This document shows, piece after piece, positions 23,216 to 32,364 of a DNA stretch of 64,000 bases (positions are counted from its first letter, which is position 1; each line of letters opens with the position of its first letter). The position numbers were made by a program, and so were the translations under genes. The DNA is from JASHPR01 sp963842355 (GTDB lineage: Bacteria > Actinomycetota > Actinomycetes > Streptosporangiales > Streptosporangiaceae). Below the pieces are notes generated by a model that saw only the letters and a program-made list of their open reading frames with translations, was not told the DNA's origin and ran no database searches. Where the stretch lies: assembly GCA_963842355.1 (NCBI GenBank), contig CAWJGC010000011.1, forward strand, positions 124,001 to 188,000, written 5' to 3'.

Positions 23216-25495
23216 CTACACTTCCAGCGCGCGAAATACGAGCAGGGCCACGTCGTCGGTGGGCGGACCGGACCCGAACTCGCCTACTGCCCGCTGGATC
23301 CTGGCCACGATCGAGCCCGCGGTCAGCCCGGAGCACGCGCCGAGCAGGTCGCGCAGGCCGCCGTCGTCATCAAGCAGCCGGTCCCCGGACCGGCGCTCGG
23401 TCACCCCGTCGGTGACGCAGAGCAGCACGTCGCCCGGGAGCATGCGGACGGCGCCAGCCTCGAACGTCACGCCGTCCAGCACCCCGAGCAGCGGCTGCGA
23501 ATCCGCCACGGTCTCCACGTCGCCGGCGGACCGCAGCACCAGCGGCGGCGGATGCCCGGCGCAGACCAGGGAGACGGTGACGGCGCTCTGACCCGCCGTG
23601 GGGACGAGCTCGCCGTGGATCAGCGTGACAAACGGCGCGCGGGACCCCTCGTCCACGATGAGCGCGTTCAGCCGCTCGAGCACGGTCGGGATATCGTGTC
23701 CCTCCCGGGCCAGGATGCGCAGCGCGTGCCTGGTCAGGCCGGTGACCGCGGCGGCCTCGGGGCCCTTGCCGCACACGTCGCCGATCGCGAACCGCCAGCG
23801 GCCCGCCGCCACCTCGAACACGTCGTAGAAGTCGCCGCCGACCTCGTTTCCCTCGCCCGCGGCCTGGTATCCGGCGGCCAGGTCCACCCCCGGGATCTCG
23901 GGCAGTTCCGGCGGCAGCAGGCTGCGCTGCAGCGCGCTGTTGGCCTGCCGCTGGCTCGAGTAGAGCCGGGCGTTGTCCAGGGCCAGGGCCACCCGCCGGG
24001 TCAGGTCCGCGGCCAGCTCGACGGCCTCGCGGGCCACGGCCCCTTCGCGCGGCCGGCCGATCACGAACACGCCCAGGCGGCGGTCGCGCGCCACCAGCGG
24101 AAAGCACCAGGCCGGGTCCGCCACGAGCTCGGCGACGAGCGGGCCGCCGAGTTCCGGCGGCACGGCCAGCGACCAGGGCAGCGCCCCGTCCCCCGGTGAT
24201 ACCTGCGGCGGCGGGCTCTGGCGGAGCAGCCCCTTGAGCGCGTCGACCCGGGTCTCGTCGGCGTGCCAGACGTACGCCGGGCTCAGCGCGCCGTCCTCAT
24301 CGGGCAGCAGCGTGGCGCACCAGGCGGCGAGCCGCGGCACTACGAGTTGCGCGGCGAGAGCGATCGTCTTCTCCTGGTCCAGGGAGCCGGCGAGCAGGTC
24401 GCTGGCCTCGGCCAGGAAGCTGAGCCGGGCCCGGCGGACCCGGTCGTGCTCGGTCAGCCTGGCTCGCTCCAGCGGAAGAGCCACGGCGTCCGCCACCTGC
24501 TGCACCCGGGCCAGGTCAGCCTCGGCGAACCGATCCGGCTCCGCCGCCGCCACGGCGAGCATCCCGGTCACCCGGCCCTCGGCCTGGAACGGCACGGTCA
24601 GCAGCGACCGCAGCGACTCGTTCTGGATCTGCGCCAGGTCGGCCCCCCGCTCGGCGAACCGGTTGTAGAGGTCGAGGAACGTGCCCATCCCGGCGGCGCC
24701 CGCCGCGTGATCCGTGGTGGCCGCCGCCGACTCCTCGGCGGTCAGCTGCGAAACCCCGCGCCCGGCGGCCGCGCGCATCCTCAGCTCGCCGTCCTCGTCC
24801 GCGATCAGCGCGTAGGCGGCGTCGGCGGCGACGGCCTCGCGGGCCAGGGTCACCGCGTGGCCGAGCAGCTCGTCGTAACCCAGCGCGAGCAGGTCCCTGG
24901 CCGCCTGACCGGCCCCGGGCGCAGGCAGCCCGGCGTCCGGGCCGCCCGCCGCCAGGGCCTCGTCGACCGCCAGCCCGGAAGCCGCGTGACCGTTCGCGGG
25001 CGTGCCCGGCCCGAGCCGGAACCAGATCACCTTGGCCGTGGGCGCGTACGTCACCCCCCACGAGGACGAGAGCGCCGCGGGCAGCACCAGCCCGCGGCCG
25101 CTGGGCCGGTCGACCGTGGCGGCGGTGCCGGGCGGGTCGGGGATCACGCGCGCCGGATGCCGGTCGAGGACGGAGATCTCCACCGTCGCGCCGTCCATCC
25201 TGCAGGTCAGATGCACGGCGGTGCCGGCGTGTACGATGGCGTTGGTAACGAGCTCGCTGGCCAGCAGGACCGCATCGGCCACCAGGTCGTCTTGGTCGCT
25301 CCGGCCGGATAGCCCCCACGAAATCAGCGTATCCCGTACAAAACGGCGTGCGGCGGCCACCGCGGTCGGCTCGGGCGCAAAGGCCGCGGCCGCGCTCAGG
25401 TCCTGGTGTCCGTCCACGCGCCCTCCCGGCGCAAACGCAGCCGTTCGCAGCTGGCTGACTCTCCCATCGTGGCAGACTCGTGCTAGTCGACACAT
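23216..25495 (-). CDS. SpoIIE-type serine phosphatase with RsbW-like ATPase and GAF domains
   Basis: 759 aa. Order: an RsbW/anti-sigma-like HATPase domain (about 45-165: AVLLASELVTNAIVHAGTAV, GRGLVLPAALSSSWGVTY), a GAF domain (about 200-370), a second GAF-like domain (about 385-510), then a PP2C/SpoIIE phosphatase domain (about 540-759: LLPPELPEIPGVDLAAGYQA, GGDFYDVFEVAAGRWRFAIG, DVCGKGPEAAAVTGLTRHAL, GPPTDDVALLVFR) with metal-binding Asp in GGDFYDV and DVCGKG. This architecture is common in actinomycete stress and partner-switch pathways. Divergent from the poly-HAMP kinase with a 72-bp gap. The ATG at 25493-25495 lacks a clear ribosome binding site. Confidence 0.88.
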   Translation of the reverse strand: MCRLARVCHDGRVSQLRTAAFAPGGRVDGHQDLSAAAAFAPEPTAVAAARRFVRDTLISWGLSGRSDQDDLVADAVLLASELVTNAIVHAGTAVHLTCRMDGATVEISVLDRHPARVIPDPPGTAATVDRPSGRGLVLPAALSSSWGVTYAPTAKVIWFRLGPGTPANGHAASGLAVDEALAAGGPDAGLPAPGAGQAARDLLALGYDELLGHAVTLAREAVAADAAYALIADEDGELRMRAAAGRGVSQLTAEESAAATTDHAAGAAGMGTFLDLYNRFAERGADLAQIQNESLRSLLTVPFQAEGRVTGMLAVAAAEPDRFAEADLARVQQVADAVALPLERARLTEHDRVRRARLSFLAEASDLLAGSLDQEKTIALAAQLVVPRLAAWCATLLPDEDGALSPAYVWHADETRVDALKGLLRQSPPPQVSPGDGALPWSLAVPPELGGPLVAELVADPAWCFPLVARDRRLGVFVIGRPREGAVAREAVELAADLTRRVALALDNARLYSSQRQANSALQRSLLPPELPEIPGVDLAAGYQAAGEGNEVGGDFYDVFEVAAGRWRFAIGDVCGKGPEAAAVTGLTRHALRILAREGHDIPTVLERLNALIVDEGSRAPFVTLIHGELVPTAGQSAVTVSLVCAGHPPPLVLRSAGDVETVADSQPLLGVLDGVTFEAGAVRMLPGDVLLCVTDGVTERRSGDRLLDDDGGLRDLLGACSGLTAGSIVARIQRAVGEFGSGPPTDDVALLVFRALEV

Positions 25496-25567
25496 CGGGG
25501 AAAGCGCAGTCGGTCCGCAGCTGTCAGGCCGGGCGATGTGGGCCACGGGCTGAGGAGAGGACACGTT

Positions 25568-28500
25568 TTGACCGAGACTCCGGCCAGATCTGGGGTCACA
25601 CCGCACAGCGAGGCGCGCCGCCCTAACGGTCAAGGCGGCGGCCGCGTGGCCGGTCGCGGTGCCGGCGCCAGTGACGCAGGCCGCTGCGGCCCGGACCGCA
25701 TCGCCGCCGACGACCCGGACCGCATCGCCGCCGACGGCCCGGGCCGCAACGGCGCCGGGAGCCCGGACCGCCACGGCGCCGACAGCCACGGGACCGCCCG
25801 CTACACCGAGGCCGACCTGGAGCCGGTCCGCGCCCGCCTGGCGGCGCTCGCCCGCGGCGAATTCCGGCCCCGCGGCGGCCCCGACGACCAGTACCCGGCG
25901 GCCCCCGCCGATCCGGTGCTGGCCGAGATCATCCAGCTCGCCGACGAGGTCGGCGGCCAGCTCGCCTCGGTCACCTCCGAGGTCGACCAGCAGGCCGCCC
26001 AGGTGCGCGACATCGCGCTGATCACCACGGCGGTGGCCCGCGGCGACCTCACCGGCAAGGTGACCGTCGACGCGACGGGCGAGATGCTGCAGCTCAAGCA
26101 GACGGTCAACATGATGGTCGACCAGCTCTCGGCGTTCGCCGACGAGGTGACCCGGGTGGCCCGCGAGGTCGGCACCGAGGGCAGGCTCGGCGGCCAGGCC
26201 CAGGTCCGCGGCGTGTCCGGGGTGTGGAAGGACCTGACCGACAACGTCAACTCGATGGCCGGCAACCTGACCGGCCAGGTCCGCAACATCGCCCAGGTCA
26301 CCACCGCAGTGGCCAACGGCGACCTGACCAAGAAGATCGACGTCGACGCGCGCGGCGAGATCCTGGAGCTGAAAACCACGATCAACACCATGGTCGACCA
26401 GCTCTCCGGGTTCGCCGACGAGGTGACCCGGGTGGCCCGCGAGGTCGGCACCGAGGGCAGGCTCGGCGGCCAGGCCTACGTCCGCGGCGTGTCCGGGGTG
26501 TGGAAGGACCTGACCGACAACGTCAACGGCATGGCCGGCAACCTGACCGGCCAGGTCCGCAACATCGCCCAGGTCACCACCGCGGTGGCCAACGGCGACC
26601 TGACCAAGAAGATCGACGTCGACGCGCGCGGCGAGATCCTGGAGCTGAAAACCACGATCAACACCATGGTCGACCAGCTCTCCGGGTTCGCCGACGAGGT
26701 GACCCGGGTGGCCCGCGAGGTCGGCACCGAGGGCAGGCTCGGCGGCCAGGCCCAGGTCCGCGGCGTGTCCGGGGTGTGGAAGGACCTGACCGACAACGTC
26801 AACGGCATGGCCGGCAACCTGACCGGCCAGGTCCGCAACATCGCCCAGGTCGCGACCGCGGTGGCCAACGGCGACCTGTCCAAGAAGATCGACGTGGACG
26901 CGCGCGGCGAGATCCTGGAGCTGAAGACCACGATCAACACCATGGTCGACCAGCTCTCCGGGTTCGCCTCCGAGGTGACCCGGGTCGCCCGCGAGGTGGG
27001 CAGCGAGGGCAGGCTCGGCGGCCAGGCCGAGGTGGAAGGGGTGTCCGGCACCTGGAAGCGGCTGACCCAGGGCGTCAACGAGCTCGCGAGCAACCTGACC
27101 ACCCAGGTCCGCGCGATCGGCGCGGTCGCCAGCGCGGTCGCCGAGGGCGACCTGACCCAGTCGGTGGAGGTCGCGGCGCGCGGCGAGGTGGCCGAACTCA
27201 AGGACAACGTCAACCTGATGGTCGCGAACCTGCGCGAGACGACCCGCGCCAACCAGGAGCAGGACTGGCTGAAGACCAACCTGGCCCGGATCGCCGGCCT
27301 GATGCAGGGACACCGTGACCTGCTCGAGCTGGCCCGGCTGATCCTCGGCGAGCTCACCCCGCTGACGTCGGCCCAGTACGGCGCGATCTACCTGGCCGGC
27401 GACGCGGCCGACCCGCGGAGCGGGCAGCAGGAGTTCACCCGGATCGCCACGTACGGCTTCACCAAGTGCGGCCTCGGCCACTTCGCCGCCGGCGAGGGGC
27501 TGGCCGGCCAGGCGGCCATCGAGCGCAAGCCGATCCTGATCACCGACGCCCCGGCCGGGTACCTCAAGGTCGGATCGGGCCTCGGCGAGGCCGCGCCCGT
27601 GAGCGTGGCCGTGCTGCCGATCCTGTTCGAGGACCAGGTGCTCGGCGTGCTCGAACTGGCCTCGCTGACCCGGTTCAGCGACGTCCACCTGGCCTTCTTC
27701 GACCAGTTCGTCGGGACCATCGGAGTGGCCATCAACACGATCATGGCCAGCTCGCGGACCGAGTCGCTGCTCAGCGAGTCGCAGCGGCTGACCACCGAAC
27801 TGCAGGAACGCTCCGTCGAACTGCAGCGCCAGCAGGCCGAGCTGCGCCGGTCCAACGCGGAACTCGAGGACAAGGCCGCGCTGCTGGCCAAGCAGAACAG
27901 CGCGATCGAGGTGCAGAACCGCCAGATCGAGCAGGCCCGGCAGACGCTGGAGGAGCGCGCCCAGCAGCTCGCGATCTCCTCGCGGTACAAGTCGGACTTC
28001 CTGGCCAACATGTCGCATGAACTGCGGACCCCGCTGAACAGCCTGCTGGTGCTGGCCAAGCTGCTCGCGGAGAACCAGGACGGGAACCTCACCGGCCAGC
28101 AGGTCGACTTCGCCCGCACGATCCACGACTCAGGATCCGACCTGCTGCAGCTCATCAACGACATCCTGGACCTGTCCAAGGTCGAGGCGGGCAAGATGGA
28201 CGTCAACCCCGCCGACCTGCAGCTCACGGCGCTCGTGGACTACGTCGAGGCCACGTTCCGGCCGATGGCGGAAGCCAAGGGCCTGGGCTTCGGCGTCCAG
28301 GTGCGCCCCGGCACGCCCGGCCGGCTCTACGTCGACGAGCAGCGGCTCGAGCAGGTCCTGCGCAACCTGCTGTCGAACGCGGTCAAGTTCACCTCGGGCG
28401 GCAAGGTGTGGCTCACCATCTCCGCGGCGGACGAGGTCCAGTTCGACGGGGCGCTCAGCGGAGCATCCGATGTCATCGCGTTCGCGGTGTCCGACACCGG

Positions 28501-29245
28501 CGTGGGCATCGCGAAGCACAAGCTCGGCACCATCTTCGATGCGTTCAGCCAGGCCGACGGGACCACCAGCCGCCGCTACGGCGGCACCGGTCTCGGGCTC
28601 TCGATCAGCCGGGACATCGCCCGGCTGCTCGGCGGGGAGATCCGCGCGTCCAGCCGGCCCGGCCAGGGCAGCACGTTCACGCTGTATCTGCCGGCCCGGC
28701 CCGCGCCCGCAGCCGACCTGCCCGCGGGAGCCCCGGCGCTCGCCGCGGTGACCGTCGCGGGTCCTGCCGCGACCACCGAAGCGGCTCCGGCGGCCGGGGA
28801 CGGGGACGACGAGCTCAACGGGGCCCGGATCCTGATCGTCGACGACGACGCGCGCAGCGTGTTCGCCCTCACCGGCGTGTTCGAACGGTACGGCGCCGAG
28901 GTGCTCTACGCCGAGAACGGCCGGGCCGGGATAGAGTCGTTGGAGCGGAATGAGGATGTCTCGCTGGTGCTGATGGACGTCATGATGCCGGAACTGGACG
29001 GGAACGCCACGATGCGGACGATCCGGCGGATGCCGCAGTTCGCCGACCTGCCGATCATCGCGCTCACCGCCAAGGCGATGAAGGGCGACCGTGACAAGAG
29101 CATCAGGGCCGGGGCGTCCGATTACTTCCCCAAGCCCGTGGAGACCGATCACCTGCTGGCGCTGATGCGGAACTGGCTGCGGCGCAGCGCCGGGCCAGGC
29201 AGCGCGGGCGGGGGCACCGAAGGCCAAGTCGCCCACTCGCACTAG
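25568..29245 (+). CDS. Poly-HAMP, GAF hybrid sensor histidine kinase / response regulator
   Basis: 1225 aa. A disordered N-terminus (~1-95) is followed by an array of about five HAMP-type repeats (about 110-560) whose unit is 92 aa, a GAF domain (about 580-730), a long coiled coil (QRLTTELQERSVELQRQQAE onwards), HisKA with phospho-acceptor His in FLANMSHELRTPLNSLLVLA, HATPase_c (LSNAVKFTSGGKVWLTIS; GGTGLGLSISRDIA), and a receiver domain with Asp in LVLMDVMMPELDG. No transmembrane segment is visible, so it is probably cytosolic, like class III poly-HAMP kinases. The TTG at 25568 has GGAGAGG 7 nt upstream. The 276-bp repeats are almost identical in DNA. It is followed 11 bp later by a response regulator. 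Confidence 0.9.
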   Translation: MTETPARSGVTPHSEARRPNGQGGGRVAGRGAGASDAGRCGPDRIAADDPDRIAADGPGRNGAGSPDRHGADSHGTARYTEADLEPVRARLAALARGEFRPRGGPDDQYPAAPADPVLAEIIQLADEVGGQLASVTSEVDQQAAQVRDIALITTAVARGDLTGKVTVDATGEMLQLKQTVNMMVDQLSAFADEVTRVAREVGTEGRLGGQAQVRGVSGVWKDLTDNVNSMAGNLTGQVRNIAQVTTAVANGDLTKKIDVDARGEILELKTTINTMVDQLSGFADEVTRVAREVGTEGRLGGQAYVRGVSGVWKDLTDNVNGMAGNLTGQVRNIAQVTTAVANGDLTKKIDVDARGEILELKTTINTMVDQLSGFADEVTRVAREVGTEGRLGGQAQVRGVSGVWKDLTDNVNGMAGNLTGQVRNIAQVATAVANGDLSKKIDVDARGEILELKTTINTMVDQLSGFASEVTRVAREVGSEGRLGGQAEVEGVSGTWKRLTQGVNELASNLTTQVRAIGAVASAVAEGDLTQSVEVAARGEVAELKDNVNLMVANLRETTRANQEQDWLKTNLARIAGLMQGHRDLLELARLILGELTPLTSAQYGAIYLAGDAADPRSGQQEFTRIATYGFTKCGLGHFAAGEGLAGQAAIERKPILITDAPAGYLKVGSGLGEAAPVSVAVLPILFEDQVLGVLELASLTRFSDVHLAFFDQFVGTIGVAINTIMASSRTESLLSESQRLTTELQERSVELQRQQAELRRSNAELEDKAALLAKQNSAIEVQNRQIEQARQTLEERAQQLAISSRYKSDFLANMSHELRTPLNSLLVLAKLLAENQDGNLTGQQVDFARTIHDSGSDLLQLINDILDLSKVEAGKMDVNPADLQLTALVDYVEATFRPMAEAKGLGFGVQVRPGTPGRLYVDEQRLEQVLRNLLSNAVKFTSGGKVWLTISAADEVQFDGALSGASDVIAFAVSDTGVGIAKHKLGTIFDAFSQADGTTSRRYGGTGLGLSISRDIARLLGGEIRASSRPGQGSTFTLYLPARPAPAADLPAGAPALAAVTVAGPAATTEAAPAAGDGDDELNGARILIVDDDARSVFALTGVFERYGAEVLYAENGRAGIESLERNEDVSLVLMDVMMPELDGNATMRTIRRMPQFADLPIIALTAKAMKGDRDKSIRAGASDYFPKPVETDHLLALMRNWLRRSAGPGSAGGGTEGQVAHSH
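26134..27237 (+). repeat. 276-bp tandem repeats encoding HAMP modules
   Basis: Four consecutive 276-bp units start at 26134, 26410, 26686 and 26962, each opening GTTCGCC(G/T)(A/C)CGAGGTGACC. The first three are almost identical; the fourth has drifted. Such DNA identity in a coding array implies recent duplication or ongoing gene conversion, because codon drift should have separated old repeats. Confidence 0.9.
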
Positions 29246-29256
29246 GAGCAGCCAGC

Positions 29257-29904
29257 GTGCCCGAGAAGGCCAAGATCTTGCTGGTCGACGACCGTGCGGA
29301 GAACATCGTCGCGCTCGAGGCGATCCTCAGCTCGCTGGGCCAGATACTGATTCCCGCGCGCTCGGGGGACGCGGCGCTGAAGGCGCTGCTCAGCGACGAG
29401 TTCGCGGTCATCCTGCTCGACGTCCTGATGCCGGGCATGGACGGCTTCGAGACCGCGGCGCACATCAAGCGCCGCCCGCGGACCCGGGACGTCCCGATCA
29501 TCTTCCTGACCGCCAGGAACGCCGAGCCCGACTACGCCTTCCGGAGCTACACGGCCGGCGCGGTCGACTACATCGCCAAGCCGTTCGACCCCTGGGTGCT
29601 GCGCGCCAAGGTGTCGGTCTTCGTGGACCTGTACCTGAAGAACCGGCAGCTCACCGAGCAGGCGGCGATGCTGCGCGCGCAGCTCGGAGACTCCCTGGCC
29701 GCGGCGGAGGCCAACCCGGTGACCGCCGATCCCGTGCTGGCCGAGCTGTCCGCGCGGCTCGCCGCGGTCGAGGACATGGTCACCGTGCTCGCCGACCAGA
29801 TTGCCGCCAGGCCCGAGCATGCCGCCGCCGAGTCCATGCGCCAGCTTGAGCACCGCGTGGCCCGCCTGCGCGGCGTCTTCGATGCGCTCCGCGTCGATAC
29901 CTGA
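29257..29904 (+). CDS. Response regulator with C-terminal coiled coil, no DNA-binding domain
   Basis: 215 aa. Receiver domain (residues 5-125) with DD in LLVDDRAENIV, phospho-acceptor Asp in AVILLDVLMPGMDGFE, Thr in IIFLTARN and Lys in DYIAKPFDPW. The remaining ~85 residues are Ala/Leu-rich helices forming a likely coiled coil (LAELSARLAAVEDMVTVLAD), with no HTH or catalytic output domain. It follows the hybrid kinase by 11 bp and is probably its phosphorelay partner or a scaffold. The GTG start has AGGAG upstream. Confidence 0.9.
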   Translation: MPEKAKILLVDDRAENIVALEAILSSLGQILIPARSGDAALKALLSDEFAVILLDVLMPGMDGFETAAHIKRRPRTRDVPIIFLTARNAEPDYAFRSYTAGAVDYIAKPFDPWVLRAKVSVFVDLYLKNRQLTEQAAMLRAQLGDSLAAAEANPVTADPVLAELSARLAAVEDMVTVLADQIAARPEHAAAESMRQLEHRVARLRGVFDALRVDT

Positions 29905-29915
29905 CCGTCGACAAC

Positions 29916-29962
29916 CTCCCGCCGCCCCGGCATCCCGGCATCCGGCGGAGCTCGGCGGGGAG
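29916..29962. terminator. Imperfect GC hairpin between convergent genes
   Basis: CTCCCGCCG (29916-29924) pairs with CGGCGGGGAG (29953-29962) with one bulged base; the intervening bases contain CCGGCATCCCGGCATCCGG, itself partly self-complementary. It lies between the stop codons of the response regulator and the acyl-CoA synthetase, so bidirectional termination is plausible. Confidence 0.4.
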
Positions 29963-30023
29963 AGGCTACCGCAGACCTGCCGCGCATGTCACCCGGCGGG
30001 GCAGGAACAGGTAACAGGCGCGA

Positions 30024-31637
30024 TCAGGGTTCGGGATCCGCGTCGTACTCGCCGGGCGGGTGGCCGGACGGGAGCTGGTGCTTGGCCACCCGGGCCGTGG
30101 GGGTGCGCGGCAGGGCGTCGATCGCCTGCCAGTAGCGGGGGACCTTGAAGGCGGCCAGCCGGCTCGCCGCGAACGCGCGCAGCTCGGCGAAGTCGATGCT
30201 CGCCCCGTCGGCCGGCACCACGAACGCCTTCACCTCGTCCTCCGACAGCTCGGACGGCACCCCGACCACCGCGCATTCGAGCACGGCGGGGTGCGCCGCC
30301 AGGGTTTCCTCGACCTCGAGCGGCGACAGGTTCTCGCCCCGGCGGCGCAGCACCTCCTTCTGCCGCGCCACGAACGTGTACGTCCCGTCGTCGCCGACGG
30401 TGACCAGGTCGCCGGTCCGCAGCCAGCCGTCGGCGGCGAACAGCGCCGCGGTCTCGTCCGGCATCCCCCAGTACCCGGGGGTCACCACGGGATTGCGCAG
30501 CTGCATCTCGCCGGTCTCGCCGGGACCCAGAACCCGGCCGTCCGAGCCGACCACCCGAGCCTCGTTCACCGTGCCGAGGACGGGATGCTGCCGCACCGCG
30601 CCCAGCGTGCCGAACGGCCGGGTCCCCCGCGCCCAGACCAGCCCGTACGGGGACTCGGACATCGCGTAGCCGACCACGATCCTGATCCCGAACCGCCGCT
30701 CGATCTCGAGCTGGCGTTCGCGCTCTGGCGCCGGGCCGGTGTAGCACAGCCGCAGCGGCGTGTCGGCGTCGTCCGGGCGCAGGGGCTGGCGCATGAGGAT
30801 CTCCAGCATCGCGCCGATCGCGTTGAACTCGGTGGCGCCGTGCCTGCGGGCGGCGTCGAGGAACCCGCTGGCCGAGAACCGCGGCAGCAGCACCAGGCCC
30901 GCGCCGCAGGCCAGCGAGCCCATCACCGAATACGCGGGCGCGTTGATGTGAAACAGCGGCAGGGAGGTCATCAGCCGGTCCGCGGCGGTCAGCTCCATCC
31001 AGAACGGGAAGCCCTCCCCCGCCATCGCGTACGCGCGATGGGTCTGCATGACCAGCTTGGACCGCCCGGTGGTGCCCGAGGTCGGGATCAGCACCGCCAG
31101 GTCGTCCGGGCCGACCCCGGCGTCCGGCAGCCCGGCAGGCGAATCCGCGCTGCCCGCGCGGAGCAGTTCGTCGCAGTCAAGCACGCCGAGGTCGGGCACG
31201 TCGCGGACCCCGGCGGCGTCCAGCAGCGGGCCCAGGCCCGCGTCGGTGATGATCGCCCGCGGAGCGACCTGCCGGACGATGCCGGCCAGTTCGGCCGCGG
31301 CGCTGCGCGGGTTGACCGGCACCGTCACCGCGCCCAGCGTGGCCAGGCCCAGCCAGCACAGCAGGTACGGCGGCGTGGTGCGGGCCGTCACCAGCACGAG
31401 GTCGCTGCGGCGGACCCCGGCCGAGCGCAGGGCCCGCGCGACGCCCGCCACGCTGGCCACGGCGGCGGCGAAGGTCAGCGATCCCTCGTCTGTGTTCCTG
31501 CCAGCCTGCGGGGCGCTCTTGAGGCGCTCCCCTGGCTCGCTGCGCAGCCAGACGCCATCGGGATCGCGGTCAGCGGCGGCGGCCAGCAGCCGCGGGATCG
31601 TGCCGGAGTACTCGGGCCGCTGCGCCGTGCCGGTCAT
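30024..31637 (-). CDS. AMP-dependent acyl-CoA synthetase/ligase
   Basis: 537 aa, ANL superfamily. AMP-binding P-loop TSGTTGRSKLVMQTH (about residue 185), A5-like YAMSESPYGLVW, A7/A8 GWLRTGDLVTVGDDGTYTFV then ARQKEVLRRRGENLSPLEVE, and C-terminal PRTPTARVAKHQL holding the catalytic lysine region. It activates a carboxylic acid as an acyl-AMP and then as a CoA thioester. The ATG overlaps the stop of the TetR gene (ATGA), so it is translationally coupled. The neighbouring Liv-type importer suggests an imported carboxylate substrate, which is inference. Confidence 0.9.
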   Translation of the reverse strand: MTGTAQRPEYSGTIPRLLAAAADRDPDGVWLRSEPGERLKSAPQAGRNTDEGSLTFAAAVASVAGVARALRSAGVRRSDLVLVTARTTPPYLLCWLGLATLGAVTVPVNPRSAAAELAGIVRQVAPRAIITDAGLGPLLDAAGVRDVPDLGVLDCDELLRAGSADSPAGLPDAGVGPDDLAVLIPTSGTTGRSKLVMQTHRAYAMAGEGFPFWMELTAADRLMTSLPLFHINAPAYSVMGSLACGAGLVLLPRFSASGFLDAARRHGATEFNAIGAMLEILMRQPLRPDDADTPLRLCYTGPAPERERQLEIERRFGIRIVVGYAMSESPYGLVWARGTRPFGTLGAVRQHPVLGTVNEARVVGSDGRVLGPGETGEMQLRNPVVTPGYWGMPDETAALFAADGWLRTGDLVTVGDDGTYTFVARQKEVLRRRGENLSPLEVEETLAAHPAVLECAVVGVPSELSEDEVKAFVVPADGASIDFAELRAFAASRLAAFKVPRYWQAIDALPRTPTARVAKHQLPSGHPPGEYDADPEP

Positions 31638-32260
31638 GGTGGAGACGATACGGCCCGGGGCGCCAGGCCCCGGGCGAGCACCTCGAGCAGGTCGTCGAGT
31701 ACGTCCTCGGGCACCTGCCCGCCCGCCGTCCAGTCGGCCCAGCGCATGCCGACGAAGTTGCCCGCGCCCGTGTACAGGTACGCGATCACCTCGGGGTCGT
31801 ACCGCGCGTCGACCTGGCCGGCCAGTTGGGCGTGGCGGACCCCGCGGGCGTAGCCGCGGGCCAGGCGCTCGTAGTACTCCCGGAACAGGCCCGGGTCGAC
31901 GAACTCCGACTCGCGCACGATGCGGTCGATCCACGGCCGCTGGGACAGCGTGTCGAAGAAGGCGCGGAACGCGGCGCGCTCCCTGGCCCGCTGGTTGTCG
32001 GGGACATGTTCCAGGGCGGCACTCATCGCGGCGCGCAGGTCCGCGTTGATCCGCCGGACCACCGCCGCGAAGATGTCGGCCTTCGAGTGGAAGTGCGCGT
32101 AGAAACTGCCCGTGGCGATGCCGGCCCGGGCGCAGATGCCGGCCACGCTGGTCCGCCGGTAACTGCGCTCGCCGAACAGGTGCTCGGCGGCGTCCAGCAA
32201 CCGCTCGGCCGGCGGCCGGTCATCGCCCGCCCAGGACCGACGGCTCGCTGTGGCAGTCAC
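31634..32260 (-). CDS. TetR family transcriptional regulator
   Basis: 208 aa. HTH: AERLLDAAEHLFGERSYRRT, SVAGICARAGIATGSFYAHF and HSKADIFAAVV (residues 18-65). The C-terminal domain carries FFDTLSQRPWIDRIVRESEF and the PEVIAYLYTGAGNFVGMRWA segment typical of acyl-CoA- or fatty-acid-responsive TetR proteins. It is coupled to the acyl-CoA synthetase gene and lies downstream of the transporter operon on the same strand. Likely ligand: the CoA ester made by the synthetase. Confidence 0.88.
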   Translation of the reverse strand: MTATASRRSWAGDDRPPAERLLDAAEHLFGERSYRRTSVAGICARAGIATGSFYAHFHSKADIFAAVVRRINADLRAAMSAALEHVPDNQRARERAAFRAFFDTLSQRPWIDRIVRESEFVDPGLFREYYERLARGYARGVRHAQLAGQVDARYDPEVIAYLYTGAGNFVGMRWADWTAGGQVPEDVLDDLLEVLARGLAPRAVSSPP

Positions 32261-32270
32261 GCGGGGCGCT

Positions 32271-32290
32271 CCGTTCTGGAAATTGAACGG
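32271..32290. promoter_or_regulatory. Candidate TetR operator upstream of the TetR-synthetase operon
   Basis: CCGTTC-tggaaatt-GAACGG is a 6-bp perfect inverted repeat with an 8-nt centre (20 bp), 10 bp upstream of the TetR start codon. The position suits autorepression. Confidence 0.45.
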
Positions 32291-32296
32291 TTGACA

Positions 32297-32333
32297 GGCG
32301 GCCGGTGCCGCCCGCGCATGCGCGCCGGCCGCC
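32297..32333. terminator. GC-rich hairpin after the binding-protein gene
   Basis: GGCGGCCGG (32297-32305) pairs with CCGGCCGCC (32325-32333). The loop contains a perfect 12-bp palindrome CGCGCATGCGCG (32313-32324). It lies 32 bp beyond the stop of the substrate-binding protein gene and is a probable terminator of the transporter operon before the TetR gene. Confidence 0.55.
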
Positions 32334-32364
32334 CGCGTGGTGACGGGCGGCCGGCGCGATGCGG

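Noticed and set aside
23216..28126. Single 1636-codon open frame on the minus strand
   Set aside because: Only the part up to 25495 has phosphatase domains. The rest is the exact antisense of the poly-HAMP kinase and reads as Gly/Leu/Asp/Val-rich repeats, a GC-bias shadow.
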